Below are positions 18,254-27,024 of a stretch of 64,000 bases of DNA, in pieces. This stretch comes from Arminella tubonensis. Lineage in GTDB: Bacteria; Pseudomonadota; Alphaproteobacteria; Rhizobiales; Rhizobiaceae. The position numbers and the translations under genes are program-made. How positions within the stretch are numbered: the first letter of the stretch is position 1; the number at the start of each line of letters is the position of its first letter. The DNA is taken from contig NZ_PCDP01000035.1 in NCBI RefSeq assembly GCF_003240585.1, positions 558,001 through 622,000 of the forward strand, given 5' to 3'. Below the pieces are notes generated by a model, which made no database searches, was not told the DNA's origin, and saw nothing but the letters and a program-made list of their open reading frames with translations.

Positions 18254-18808
18254 TCAGGCGGTGAAACCAGCCGTCAGCGCAAACTCGCGACCCATTTCCA
18301 TGATCTCGTCGAACACGGTACCGGCAAAGGACCGCATGACGGCGATCTCGAAAGTATCGGGACCTGTGCGCGCAATATTGGCGCTGACATGGCAGCAAAG
18401 CATGCTGCCGGACTGACCCTCGACGAAGACATCGGGATGAAGGTCGACGGGAACGCATTTGGCTAGAATTTTACGCACGCTCGGGCCTGAAATCCGCAAC
18501 AGCGTCCTGCCGTCGCTTTGTTCGAAAAACGAAACGCGCTCGGCATCAAGCATCGAGAAATCGCGGGCAAGGCTTTCGACACCAAGCGTCTCGGAAACCG
18601 CAAGCCACTCGCCGGGACCAACGGTGCGCACCGAGACATCGTCCATCGCAGTCAACGCTGCATGAACCCAATCCTCATGTCCGGCATGGGCAAGGACGGA
18701 GAAGATGGTGGGTTGACGGACGACCGTCAGGTGGTTCGGGTTCGGGCGGGCCTCGAAGCCGGCGATATGGTCTTCGAGCACATGCCGGTTCGTGAATGCG
18801 ACACTCAT
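18254..18808 (-). CDS. soxG: Sarcosine oxidase gamma subunit
   Basis: Smallest folate-domain-like subunit of heterotetrameric sarcosine oxidase, 184 residues from ATG 18808. That start has GAGGAG at proper spacing and lies ten bases past the soxA stop; a start 13 codons upstream would lie inside soxA. The protein has a GcvT-like fold (GRTLLRISGPSVRKILAK, then AGTVFDEIMEMGREFAL). It is the last gene of soxBDAG. The complex is cytoplasmic and oxidises sarcosine to glycine, producing 5,10-methylene-THF and hydrogen peroxide. Confidence 0.92.
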   Translation of the reverse strand: MSVAFTNRHVLEDHIAGFEARPNPNHLTVVRQPTIFSVLAHAGHEDWVHAALTAMDDVSVRTVGPGEWLAVSETLGVESLARDFSMLDAERVSFFEQSDGRTLLRISGPSVRKILAKCVPVDLHPDVFVEGQSGSMLCCHVSANIARTGPDTFEIAVMRSFAGTVFDEIMEMGREFALTAGFTA

Positions 18809-18818
18809 GACAGGCTCC

Positions 18819-21776
18819 TCAAGCATGCAGCTTCTTGTTCTCGGCATCGACGAAGACCGGGCTGCAAACCTCGGCCAGCGTCTCCTCGCCGCGCAATCCG
18901 TCCCAGACGACGATCTTCTCGCCCATCCTCTCGCGTCCCGACTTCAGGAACGCGAGCGCGATCGAGTGGCCGAGTACCGGCGAGAAGCAGACGGATGAAA
19001 CATGCCCCTGGTCGTTCGCCGTCGAAGGCTTCGCGCCTTCCTTCAGCAGGTGCGAGCCGGCTTTGATTTCCTTCGCAGTATCGACCGGCTTCAGGCCGAC
19101 AAGCTGGATCCGGTCGGCAGCCGTCAGGCCGAAGCGCGTCGACAACCGCTTGCCGATGAAGTCCACCTTCGGCGTCGACATCATCCGGCCGAGACCGACA
19201 TCGTCGGGCGTGGTGCGGCCGTCGAGTTCGTTGTGGGTGACATGGCCCTTCTCGATGCGCAGCACGTTCAGCGCCTCGACGCCATAAGCGCAGATGCCGT
19301 GGGCCTTGCCGGCTTCCATCAGCGCATCGGCGACCGCTTCGCCGTAGCCGGCCGGCACCGCCAGTTCGAAGGCAAGTTCGCCTGAGAACGAGATGCGGAA
19401 CAGCCGCGCCTTCAATCCGCCCTTCAGCGTCACCGGAGCGGCAGCGAGGAAGGGGAATGCCTCGTTCGAAATGTCGTCCTCGATCAGCTGCTGCAGAACC
19501 AGCCGCGCCTTGGGGCCGGCGACAGACATCTGTGCCCATTGGTCCGAAGAGGAGACGAAACGGACGTCGAGATCGGGCCACAGGGTCTGCGAGCAGAACT
19601 CCATATGGGTCATGACTTCGCCGGCATAGGCAGTCGTTGTCGTGACGAAGAAGTGGGTCTCTGAAAGCCGGCTGGTGGTGCCGTCGTCATAGACGTAGCC
19701 GTCCTCGCGCAGCATCAGCCCGTAGCGCGCCTTGCCCACCGGGAGCTTCAGGAAAGCATTGCTGTAAAGCCGGTTGAGGAACTCAGCCGCATCCTTGCCG
19801 AAGACCTCGATCTTGCCGAGCGTCGAGACATCGCAGATGCCGACATTGGCGCGAACGTTCAGCACTTCGCGATCGACACTCTCGCGCCAGGTCTTCTCAC
19901 CGTCACGCGGGAACCACGACGAGCGGTACCATGCACCAGCCTCGACGAAGATCGCGCCATTTTTCTTTGCCCAGCCATGCAGCGGTGATTGGCGAACAGG
20001 CCGCGCATGCTTGCCGCGCGCCGTGCCGGTCATCACGCCGAAGGAAACGGGCGTATAGAACGGCCGGAAGGTCGTGGTGCCAACCGCAGCGGGGCTGACG
20101 CCGCGCATGCCGGCGATGATGCCTGAGGCATTGACGTTGCCAAGTTTGCCCTGGTCCGTCGCCATGCCGCTGGTCGTGTAGCGTTTTGCATGCTCGACAT
20201 GGCCGAAGCCCTCGCGCAATGCCAGGCCCAAATCCTTGGCATGCACATCGTTCTGGAAGTCGATGAACGCCTTGTCTTTGGCGCCGGGCACATACCAGAT
20301 CGCTGCGAAGGACGCGTCATACTCGCCCTCGACTTCGGGAATTTCACTTTCTTCCGCAGCAAACCCAAGGCTGGCCAAAACGGAAGCCGCCTTGCGCACG
20401 CCGTCCCTCAGGCATTCGGCAACCGTCTCCACTCCCGCCACCGAGCCCGCAAGCTCCAGCTCGCCGCCGACGGTCGGCGCCATGAAGGCCTGTCGTTCTT
20501 CCGACCAGACAGGCTTTGCCCCGCGCTGGCAGGCAAGATGGATGATCGGCGACCATCCGCCCGACATCGCAAGCGCGTCGCAGGCGATATATTCGTCGAG
20601 CCCACCGCGATCGGCAATCAGCTCCTCGATCCGGTATTTGCCCTTGGTCGACGTGACGCTGCCGCCTTGGATCACCCGAACGCCCTGCGGAGCCGCATCG
20701 GCTGCGCCCGTGCGCGTGTCGATGATCGCCGATATCTCGATACCCTGGGCGGCCAGATCGTGAGCCGTGCGATAACCGGAGCCGCCATTGGTGAACACCG
20801 CAACCTTCTGGCCGACCGCAACACCAAAACGATTGAGATAGCCGCGCATCGCGCCTGCCACCATCACGCCGGGGCGGTCGTTGCCGCCGAACACCAGCGG
20901 CCGCTCTTCAGCGCCCGTCGCAAGGATCGCCCGCTTGGCGGCAATGCGCCACATCCGCTCGACAGGCAGCTCCGGCGACGGCATGGCGACATGCTTCTGC
21001 ACCTTCTCGACCGCGCCGAAAACATTGTCGTCGTACCAGCCAAAGACAGTCGTGCGCGGCATCAGCGTCACATTCTCGAAACTCGCGAGCTCGTCGAGAA
21101 CGGACTGCGCAAAGGCATCGGCGCCGGTGCCGCCGATTGATAGCCTCTCGCTCAACAGCGATCCACCAAGCCGAAATCCCTCATCCGCAAGAATGACCCG
21201 AAGTCCCGCGCGACCTGCCGTCAGCGCCGCCATCAGGCCGGCCGGACCGGAGCCGACGACCAGCAGGTCGCAATGCGCCCACGCTTTCTCGTAGCGATCA
21301 GGGTCGGCCTGCATGACAGCCTTGCCGAGGCCGGCCGCCTTGCGAATGAAAGGCTCGTATACCTTTTCCCAGAACGCCGCTGGCCACATGAACGTCTTGT
21401 AGTAGAACCCGGCGCCGAGGAACGGCGATAGCAGGCTGTTGAGCGAGCCAATGTCGTATTTCAACGAAGGCCAGCGGTTCTGGCTGATTGCCTCGAGGCC
21501 CTGGTAGAGCTCGGCAACCGTCGCGCGCGTGTTCGGCTCAGTGCGCCCGCCTGTGCCAATAGAAACCAGCGCGTTCGGTTCGGCGGAGCCAGCGGTCACG
21601 ATGCCACGCGGGCGGTGATATTTGAAGCTGCGGCCGACAAGAAGCTGGTCGTTGGCAAGCAGCGCCGAAGCCAGCGTATCGCCGTCGAAACCCTTCATGT
21701 TCTTACCGTCGAAACTGAAGGTTACTGGCCGGCTGCGGTTGATCAAGCCGCCTGATGCGAGACGATAGGCGCTCAT
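18819..21776 (-). CDS. soxA: Sarcosine oxidase alpha subunit
   Basis: The 985-residue large subunit, full family length. The N-terminal region (SGGLINRSRPVTFSFDGKNM) is the ferredoxin-like Fer2_4 fold. A pyridine-nucleotide dinucleotide fold carries VVGSGPAGLMAALTAGRAGL near residue 160. The C-terminal third is a GcvT-type folate domain (ARYGLMLREDGYVYDDGTTS, SGELAFELAVPAGYGEAVAD). NAD binds this subunit in known enzymes. The ATG overlaps the soxD stop by four bases, so the operon is coupled. Confidence 0.96.
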   Translation of the reverse strand: MSAYRLASGGLINRSRPVTFSFDGKNMKGFDGDTLASALLANDQLLVGRSFKYHRPRGIVTAGSAEPNALVSIGTGGRTEPNTRATVAELYQGLEAISQNRWPSLKYDIGSLNSLLSPFLGAGFYYKTFMWPAAFWEKVYEPFIRKAAGLGKAVMQADPDRYEKAWAHCDLLVVGSGPAGLMAALTAGRAGLRVILADEGFRLGGSLLSERLSIGGTGADAFAQSVLDELASFENVTLMPRTTVFGWYDDNVFGAVEKVQKHVAMPSPELPVERMWRIAAKRAILATGAEERPLVFGGNDRPGVMVAGAMRGYLNRFGVAVGQKVAVFTNGGSGYRTAHDLAAQGIEISAIIDTRTGAADAAPQGVRVIQGGSVTSTKGKYRIEELIADRGGLDEYIACDALAMSGGWSPIIHLACQRGAKPVWSEERQAFMAPTVGGELELAGSVAGVETVAECLRDGVRKAASVLASLGFAAEESEIPEVEGEYDASFAAIWYVPGAKDKAFIDFQNDVHAKDLGLALREGFGHVEHAKRYTTSGMATDQGKLGNVNASGIIAGMRGVSPAAVGTTTFRPFYTPVSFGVMTGTARGKHARPVRQSPLHGWAKKNGAIFVEAGAWYRSSWFPRDGEKTWRESVDREVLNVRANVGICDVSTLGKIEVFGKDAAEFLNRLYSNAFLKLPVGKARYGLMLREDGYVYDDGTTSRLSETHFFVTTTTAYAGEVMTHMEFCSQTLWPDLDVRFVSSSDQWAQMSVAGPKARLVLQQLIEDDISNEAFPFLAAAPVTLKGGLKARLFRISFSGELAFELAVPAGYGEAVADALMEAGKAHGICAYGVEALNVLRIEKGHVTHNELDGRTTPDDVGLGRMMSTPKVDFIGKRLSTRFGLTAADRIQLVGLKPVDTAKEIKAGSHLLKEGAKPSTANDQGHVSSVCFSPVLGHSIALAFLKSGRERMGEKIVVWDGLRGEETLAEVCSPVFVDAENKKLHA

Positions 21777-22051
21777 CGGGCAACCTCCTTCGCCTTCTCG
21801 GCGGCATCGGTGACGGAAAAGACCTCATGCGTCACATTGCTGCGATCGACGATCAGCCAGCGGCGGCAGCCGGATGCGTGGTGCCAATATTCGAGATAGC
21901 GGCCGCGCGGATTGTCGCGGATATGGACGTAGCGGTGCCAGGCCTCATCGGATGCCGACGGCGCCGGGCGCGTCACCGAAGCGTCGCCGCGGATCGTGAA
22001 CTCTTCCTTGGGTCGTATGCCGCAATGCGGGCAGGTAATCAGGCTTGCCAT
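21773..22051 (-). CDS. soxD: Sarcosine oxidase delta subunit
   Basis: The 92-residue zinc subunit of heterotetrameric sarcosine oxidase. The N-terminal CPHCG plus later His/Cys residues (WHHASGCRRW) are the metal ligands expected for the family. The motif RYVHIRDNPRGRYLEYWHH is diagnostic. It lies between soxB (11-base gap) and soxA (ATGA overlap). Confidence 0.95.
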   Translation of the reverse strand: MASLITCPHCGIRPKEEFTIRGDASVTRPAPSASDEAWHRYVHIRDNPRGRYLEYWHHASGCRRWLIVDRSNVTHEVFSVTDAAEKAKEVAR

Positions 22052-22062
22052 GATTTAGGTTC

Positions 22063-23313
22063 TCAATGCAGGTTCGGCTGCGGACCCTTGCCGCTTTCGT
22101 CGATCTCGAAACCACGCTCGAAACGATCGAGGCGCAGCAGGCGGCTGACGTCATGGGTCTCGTTCTTGGCGATCAGGTGGGCGAAACAAAACCCGGAAGC
22201 CGGCGTCGCCTTGAAGCCGCCATAGCACCAGCCGCAGTTCAGATAGAGATTATCGATCGGCGTTCGGTCGATGATCGGTGATCCGTCCATGCTCATGTCC
22301 ATGACGCCGCCCCAGGCACGAAGCACCCGGACGCGGGAAAGGCCCGGGATAAGGGCCACGCCCTCCTCCAATGTGTGCTCGACCGTCGCAAGATTGCCAC
22401 GCTGCGCATAGGAACTGTAGGCATCGAGATCTGCGCCGAAGACGAGGCCGCCCTTGTCCGATTGCGAGATGTAGAAATGCCCGGCGCCATAGGTGATGAC
22501 GTTATCGATCACGGGCTTCAGCCCTTCGGTAACGAAGGCCTGCAGCACGTGGCTTTCGATCGGCAGGTCGAGTTCGGCCATGCGCCCGAGCGTCGACGTA
22601 TTGCCGGCGGCAGCGAGCCCAAGCTTGTTGCAGCCGATAAAGCCGCGCGACGTCTCGACGCCCGTCACCCGCCCGTTCTCCCGACGAATGCCGGTCACCT
22701 CGCATTGCTGAATAAGATCGACACCACGCATGTCGGCACCGCGCGCAAAGCCCCAGGCAACCGCGTCATGACGAGCTGTGCCGCCACGCCGCTGCAGCAG
22801 CCCGCCGAGGATAGGGAACCGCGCGTGATCGTAGTTGAGGTAGGGCATCATCTTCCGGACCTGCTCGCGGTCGAGCAGTTCGGCATCGACGCCGTGCATG
22901 CGCATGGCGTTGCCGCGCCTGGCATAGGCATCCCGCTGCCCGTCGGAATGGATCAGGTTGACGATGCCGCGCTGCGACACCATCGCATTGTAGTTGAAAT
23001 CCTGCTCCAGACCCTCCCAGAGCTTCATAGAAAGCTCGTAGAACGGCTCGTTGCCCGGCAGCATGTAGTTGGATCGAATGATCGTCGTGTTGCGCCCGAC
23101 ATTGCCGGAGCCGATATAACTCTTCTCCAGCACCGCAATGTTGGTGATGCCGAATTCCTTGGCGAGATAATAGGCGGTCGCCAGTCCGTGCCCGCCCCCT
23201 CCGACGATGATGACGTCGTAATGCGGCTTCGGCTCGGGCGTACGCCAGACCGGTTGCCAGTTGCGATTTCCTGAAAATGCGTTTTTCAGGATGGAAAATG
23301 CTGAATAGCCCAT
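22063..23313 (-). CDS. soxB: Sarcosine oxidase beta subunit
   Basis: Catalytic flavin subunit, 416 residues from ATG 23313; the longer frame uses TTG and lacks a ribosome site. It opens MGYSAFSILKNAFSGNRNW, typical of SoxB. The FAD-binding motif is VIIVGGGGHGLATAYYLAKE near residue 40. GNVGRNTTIIRSNYML and the C-terminal CYGGFKATPASG are conserved family blocks. It is the first gene of soxBDAG. An in-phase direct repeat lies upstream (see 23375-23405). Confidence 0.96.
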   Translation of the reverse strand: MGYSAFSILKNAFSGNRNWQPVWRTPEPKPHYDVIIVGGGGHGLATAYYLAKEFGITNIAVLEKSYIGSGNVGRNTTIIRSNYMLPGNEPFYELSMKLWEGLEQDFNYNAMVSQRGIVNLIHSDGQRDAYARRGNAMRMHGVDAELLDREQVRKMMPYLNYDHARFPILGGLLQRRGGTARHDAVAWGFARGADMRGVDLIQQCEVTGIRRENGRVTGVETSRGFIGCNKLGLAAAGNTSTLGRMAELDLPIESHVLQAFVTEGLKPVIDNVITYGAGHFYISQSDKGGLVFGADLDAYSSYAQRGNLATVEHTLEEGVALIPGLSRVRVLRAWGGVMDMSMDGSPIIDRTPIDNLYLNCGWCYGGFKATPASGFCFAHLIAKNETHDVSRLLRLDRFERGFEIDESGKGPQPNLH

Positions 23314-23648
23314 GCGATGACCCAAGTCTCAACCGAGCCGCACCTTCGCATATGCGATGCAAACGACAAGCCCCAATGGGACATAAAATCAGCCAAATGA
23401 GACATCCCCCGCTTTTCCCATCATAGGGGCCAGATGGGCGGAAACTGTGTTCGAAACAGCACGCGGTGACGAAGCCGAATGTGCACAAACCCGTCGCTCT
23501 CGAACTGCCGATTGCGAAATCAAGTTGCAGCAGCTACAGCGAAAAAACGTGATGAAGGCGGCTCTAAACATGGCTGTCAACACACCTTACCTATTGTATT
23601 ATCAACATCGAAACGCAACGGGCGCGGAGATCCGACGGAACCACGGTT
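23314..23648. promoter_or_regulatory. Divergent soxB/cysQ promoter region
   Basis: 335 bases without a credible gene. The soxB side holds a 10-base direct repeat (separate entry). The cysQ side is AT-richer (CTATTGTATTATC near 23592-23604) and probably carries that promoter, but no clear -35/-10 pair can be assigned. Confidence 0.5.
23375..23405 (-). promoter_or_regulatory. 21-bp-phased direct repeat upstream of soxB (AraC-type site?)
   Basis: AATGGGACAT (23375-23384) and AATGAGACAT (23396-23405) match in nine of ten bases and start 21 bases apart, two helical turns. The site is about 60-90 bases upstream of the soxB ATG. Direct repeats with this phasing are typical of AraC-family activators, and glycine-betaine/sarcosine genes are often under such regulators (GbdR/GlxA type). 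The binding protein is inferred and is not in this window. Confidence 0.5.
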
Positions 23649-24443
23649 ATGCTCGCGACGTTCGAAAAAGCGGCACTGGAAGCAGGGGAAGCTATCCTCA
23701 AGGTCTACCGCGGCGGCTATGCCGTAGAGCTGAAGCTGGACCTTTCGCCCGTGACGATTGCAGACGAGCGTGCCGAAGAGATCATACTCCGCCACCTCGC
23801 ACGCGACTTCCCGCATATTCCTGTCATTGCCGAGGAGTCCGTCGCTGCTGGAATAATTCCCGATATTCGCGGCAAATCCTTCTTTCTTGTCGATCCGCTG
23901 GATGGCACCCGCGAATTCGTCGAGCATCGCGACGAGTTCACGGTCAACATAGCCTATATCCACGAAGGCGTGCCGGTAGCAGGCATCGTCTACGCCCCGG
24001 CCATCGGCCTCGCCTTCACCGGCGAAGATGGCAAGGCGGAGAAGCTTGTCGTCAACGACCAATTCAAGATCGCCGAGCGCTCGGCGATCCGTGTACGCCG
24101 ACAGGAAGAAAATCTTCTGGCGCTGGCTAGCCGTTGTCACGGAAGCGTCAGCACCGACGATTTCATGGCGGCAAATGCCGTCACCGCCTGCACGACGATT
24201 GGTTCGTCGCTGAAATTCTGCCTTCTGGCCGAAGGCAAGGCCGACGTCTACCCGCGTTTCACCCGCACCATGGAATGGGATACAGCAGCTGGAGACGCCG
24301 TCCTGAGAGCGGCCGGCGGCACCACGGTCACGCTGGATGGCAGGCCGCTCTATTACGGCAAGACCGACCAGTCCGACGACAGCGACTTCGCCAATCCGAA
24401 CTTTATCTGCTGGGGCGGACGGCAGAGCGTTGCCGTGGCATAG
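23649..24443 (+). CDS. cysQ: 3'(2'),5'-bisphosphate nucleotidase CysQ
   Basis: A Mg-dependent, lithium-sensitive phosphatase of the inositol monophosphatase superfamily, 264 residues. It hydrolyses PAP/PAPS by-products of sulfate assimilation. The metal-binding motifs are VIAEES (about residue 59), FLVDPLDGTREF (about 80) and MEWDTAAGDAVL (about 210), in the order and spacing of CysQ. FANPNFICWG at the end is also typical. The ribosome site before ATG 23649 is weak (GGA), so the exact start is only likely. Confidence 0.93.
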   Translation: MLATFEKAALEAGEAILKVYRGGYAVELKLDLSPVTIADERAEEIILRHLARDFPHIPVIAEESVAAGIIPDIRGKSFFLVDPLDGTREFVEHRDEFTVNIAYIHEGVPVAGIVYAPAIGLAFTGEDGKAEKLVVNDQFKIAERSAIRVRRQEENLLALASRCHGSVSTDDFMAANAVTACTTIGSSLKFCLLAEGKADVYPRFTRTMEWDTAAGDAVLRAAGGTTVTLDGRPLYYGKTDQSDDSDFANPNFICWGGRQSVAVA

Positions 24444-24546
24444 ACGCGCGATAAATCACAATAAATTCAACAAAATCCACTGCCCGGCGTCCCCGCGCAT
24501 ACGGCACGGCATAGAGTCTTCCCAATCACATTGCGGGAGATAGCCC

Positions 24547-25584
24547 TTGTCCGACCAAACCAACAATCTTGCACTGCCGTATATCCTGCCGTCGCAAGCG
24601 CAGAAACACGTGACCCACAACGAGGCCCTGCAACGGCTCGATGCCATCGTACAGCTGACGATCGCAGCACGTTCCGCAACACCACCGCCAAGCCCTGTAG
24701 AAGGCGCATGTTACCTGATCGACGCATCATCGGCGGGCGCCTGGGCTGGAAAATCCGGCCTGCTTGCCCTGCGCCAGGACGGGGCCTGGATATTCATACA
24801 GCCGCGCGATGGCTGGCAGGCCTGGTTTCGGGCCGACGCCCGGCTTCGCGTCCTGCTGGCCGGACAATGGCAGGAAACCGGGCTCCCCGCGAACGGCGCG
24901 ATGCACACGCTCGGCATCAACGCGACGGCCGACACGGCCACTAGGCTTGCGGTCAGCGCGGCGGCTACCCTGTTCAACAACGCCGGCAACGGACATCAGA
25001 TCAAGGTCAACAAGCAGGCCCTGGCCGACACTGCCTCGCTGCTTTTCCAGACGAACTGGTCCGGGCGAGCCGAAATGGGCATTGCCGGCAACGATGATTT
25101 CGCCATCAAGGTAAGCCCGGATGGCAACGGCTGGCAGACCGGTCTTCAGATCTCGTCGAAGGGTATCGTCACGACGCCGAACCGGCCTCTGGTCCGGGCA
25201 TTCCTTGTCGCGGCGGCGGCAACGCCTGTAAACGGCACCCAGACAGGCTTCAGCCAGCTGGGCGCCAATCAAGGTGGGTTCGCGCTCGGCGACACGCTGG
25301 GCGGCACGCTCGGAAACCGGCTGTCCGTCCCAGCAAGTGGAAACTATCTGCTGACCTTGAACACCAGCCTTCTCACATCAGGCGGCCATTCCGCAAGCCT
25401 GGTGGCCAATGGCACAACGGTCCTCGCAACCAGCGGCGCCGCGGCAACCACGGGCGCGTTTCGCCAGAGCACCACCGGGATGGCAAGCCTTGTAGCCGGC
25501 GACCGCCTCAGCCTCCTCCACAGCGGCACAGCGCAATTCGAATTCGGCAGCGGAAAGACGGAGATTGTCGCGTACCTGCTATAA
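24547..25584 (+). CDS. DUF2793 protein with C1q-like C-terminal domain (phage/GTA tail-fibre type)
   Basis: 345 residues. The start is TTG 24547 with GGGAG eight bases upstream; no ATG precedes the conserved N-terminus. Residues 8-120 are the DUF2793 domain (LPYILPSQAQKHVTHNEALQ, then EGACYLIDASSAGAWAGKSG), found in tail or baseplate genes of phages and gene transfer agents. The last 130 residues look like a C1q/TNF-type jelly-roll (SGNYLLTLNTSLL, then AGDRLSLLHSGTAQFEFGSG), a common receptor-binding tip. No other phage genes are nearby, so it is an orphan. Role: perhaps an adhesin or a GTA tail component encoded in trans; uncertain. Confidence 0.8.
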   Translation: MSDQTNNLALPYILPSQAQKHVTHNEALQRLDAIVQLTIAARSATPPPSPVEGACYLIDASSAGAWAGKSGLLALRQDGAWIFIQPRDGWQAWFRADARLRVLLAGQWQETGLPANGAMHTLGINATADTATRLAVSAAATLFNNAGNGHQIKVNKQALADTASLLFQTNWSGRAEMGIAGNDDFAIKVSPDGNGWQTGLQISSKGIVTTPNRPLVRAFLVAAAATPVNGTQTGFSQLGANQGGFALGDTLGGTLGNRLSVPASGNYLLTLNTSLLTSGGHSASLVANGTTVLATSGAAATTGAFRQSTTGMASLVAGDRLSLLHSGTAQFEFGSGKTEIVAYLL

Positions 25585-26313
25585 AAGCCTGTAGCGGAAA
25601 GCACGTGCTACCGCCTGCATGCGGTTGACCGAATTGAGCTTTCGCATCGCACTCTTAAGGTAGCTCGCGACCGTATGCGTCGACAGAGCGAGAATGATCG
25701 CGATCTCCTCGCTGCTCTTGCCCGCGGCCGACCACCGAAGACATTCGATCTCGCGGTTGCTCAATCGCTCGGCAGGCGCCTCGGCCGCCTTGCCGTGTCG
25801 AACGAAAACCTCGAGGATCTGCATTGAGCCATAGACCAGTTCCATGCTTTCCTGACGGGAGAGCTTGGCCCGGCTGCCGGAAAAAGCGAAGATATAGTGC
25901 TGGAGCGCCGCGTCATGCAGGCTGAAGGCGAAGGTCCGGCCGAGGCCGTGGCCCGCAAAGCGGTTGTCGAACAACTTGTCTTCCCCGTTCGCAGCCCGCA
26001 CGTCGAATCCGGCACAATCGCAGAATATCGGCATGTTGGTTTGCTTCAGCGCTGCGACTATCTGGCTGCGATGGAACAGGTCGGCGCCCGAATATTCGTC
26101 GACGAGCGCTTGCGGCCAGTTGCTGGCGATGCGGTTGTCGGCAAAGCCGGCGCTGTCTCCGCGCGGGAAATGTGCCATCAGGAAATACTCGAAACCTGCT
26201 TTTTTGGCAGCTTCGTCAAGAAGCCTTTGGTGGGACGCCGACAGCGCCGAAACGACCGGAGGCAGGGTGTCCTGCACGCTCCGGCGAACTATATTCGCAC
26301 TTTCTCTCATCAT
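25579..26313 (-). CDS. LuxR-family regulator with autoinducer-binding-like domain (solo)
   Basis: A 244-residue transcription factor; ATG 26313 has GGAG five bases upstream, while the longer frame starts without a site. Residues about 25-165 resemble the acyl-homoserine-lactone-binding domain (ASNWPQALVDEYSGADLFHR aligns with the W...Y...D-P block of TraR/LuxR). The Pro after the Asp is replaced by Leu, so lactone binding is doubtful. The C-terminal HTH spans about 178-235 (LSNREIECLRWSAAGKSSEE, then LALSTHTVASYLKSAMRKLN). No luxI synthase is present. It is tail-to-tail with the DUF2793 gene, the stops overlapping by six bases, and sits upstream of sciP in the opposite orientation. Confidence 0.87.
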   Translation of the reverse strand: MMRESANIVRRSVQDTLPPVVSALSASHQRLLDEAAKKAGFEYFLMAHFPRGDSAGFADNRIASNWPQALVDEYSGADLFHRSQIVAALKQTNMPIFCDCAGFDVRAANGEDKLFDNRFAGHGLGRTFAFSLHDAALQHYIFAFSGSRAKLSRQESMELVYGSMQILEVFVRHGKAAEAPAERLSNREIECLRWSAAGKSSEEIAIILALSTHTVASYLKSAMRKLNSVNRMQAVARAFRYRLL

Positions 26314-26701
26314 AGATGCTCCGGAATACCGAGGAGCCTCCGGTCGAATTTCACCGAAAACGAAGACATCGCCCCACCTCTGAAAAAGGCTGGGGCGTTG
26401 CTGCAAGTATTCGAGGTGGTATCGAGAGGTAAGCGGAAAAAGCTCCGGCATTCATTCTTGAATTGGCGTCCTTGTATTCCAAGCGCGCCACATTTTATAG
26501 TAGTGATTACGCATGGCTCCCATGCATTGAGCTCAAATTCCCCCTGGGTGAGGCGCTCAATTCTTCTATCGCTCCCCCGCAAATCACCTTGCGGGCCATC
26601 TCATTAAAATTGTTATCAAAGTGTTACGACGGGCTTAGGCAATTTTTAAATGTGGCGAGCTACAGTGCGGAATGTGGTCTTGAGTATGTGTAGAGAGTCC
26701 A
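26314..26701. promoter_or_regulatory. Divergent LuxR/sciP intergenic region
   Basis: 388 bases with no convincing gene. CCCGCAA (26576-26582) and TTGCGGG (26589-26595) form a perfect seven-base hairpin about 110 bases before sciP. The DNA from 26600 to 26660 is AT-rich and probably holds the sciP promoter. I found no good CtrA box (TTAA-N7-TTAA) here. Confidence 0.4.
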
Positions 26702-26977
26702 ATGACCGAAATGATACGTCCCCGAGTGAAGTATGTCATCGGCCCCGATGGCAGCCCACTGACGATTGCAGATCTTCCACCGCCCAATACCAGGCGTTGG
26801 GTGATCCGTCGTAAGGCAGAGGTTGTCGCGGCTGTGCGCGGTGGCCTACTGAGTTTGGAAGAAGCCTGTGAACGTTATACGCTGACGGTCGAGGAATTCC
26901 TGTCCTGGCAGTCATCCATCAGCAGTCATGGCCTTGCCGGCCTGCGCACGACGCGCATCCAGCAATATCGTCACTGA
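26702..26977 (+). CDS. sciP: CtrA inhibitor SciP
   Basis: A 91-residue DUF1153 helix-turn-helix protein. In Caulobacter SciP binds CtrA and blocks its transcriptional activation in G1. The block YVIGPDGSPLTIADLPPPNT followed by RRWVIRRKAEVVAAVRGGLL is the family signature. The HTH lies around GLLSLEEACERYTLTVEEFL. The start is preceded by TAGAGAG. A second ATG four codons in (MIRPRVKY) is possible. It lies less than 2 kb from ctrA, consistent with a role in the same circuit. Confidence 0.92.
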   Translation: MTEMIRPRVKYVIGPDGSPLTIADLPPPNTRRWVIRRKAEVVAAVRGGLLSLEEACERYTLTVEEFLSWQSSISSHGLAGLRTTRIQQYRH

Positions 26978-27024
26978 TGGCCAACCCTCCCCTTTAGTCA
27001 TTGATCTTGTTGATGATTCGGGCC

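Noticed and set aside
26463..26693. Small plus-strand open frame of 76 codons before sciP
   Set aside because: No ribosome site, atypical composition and no recognisable sequence. More likely promoter DNA.
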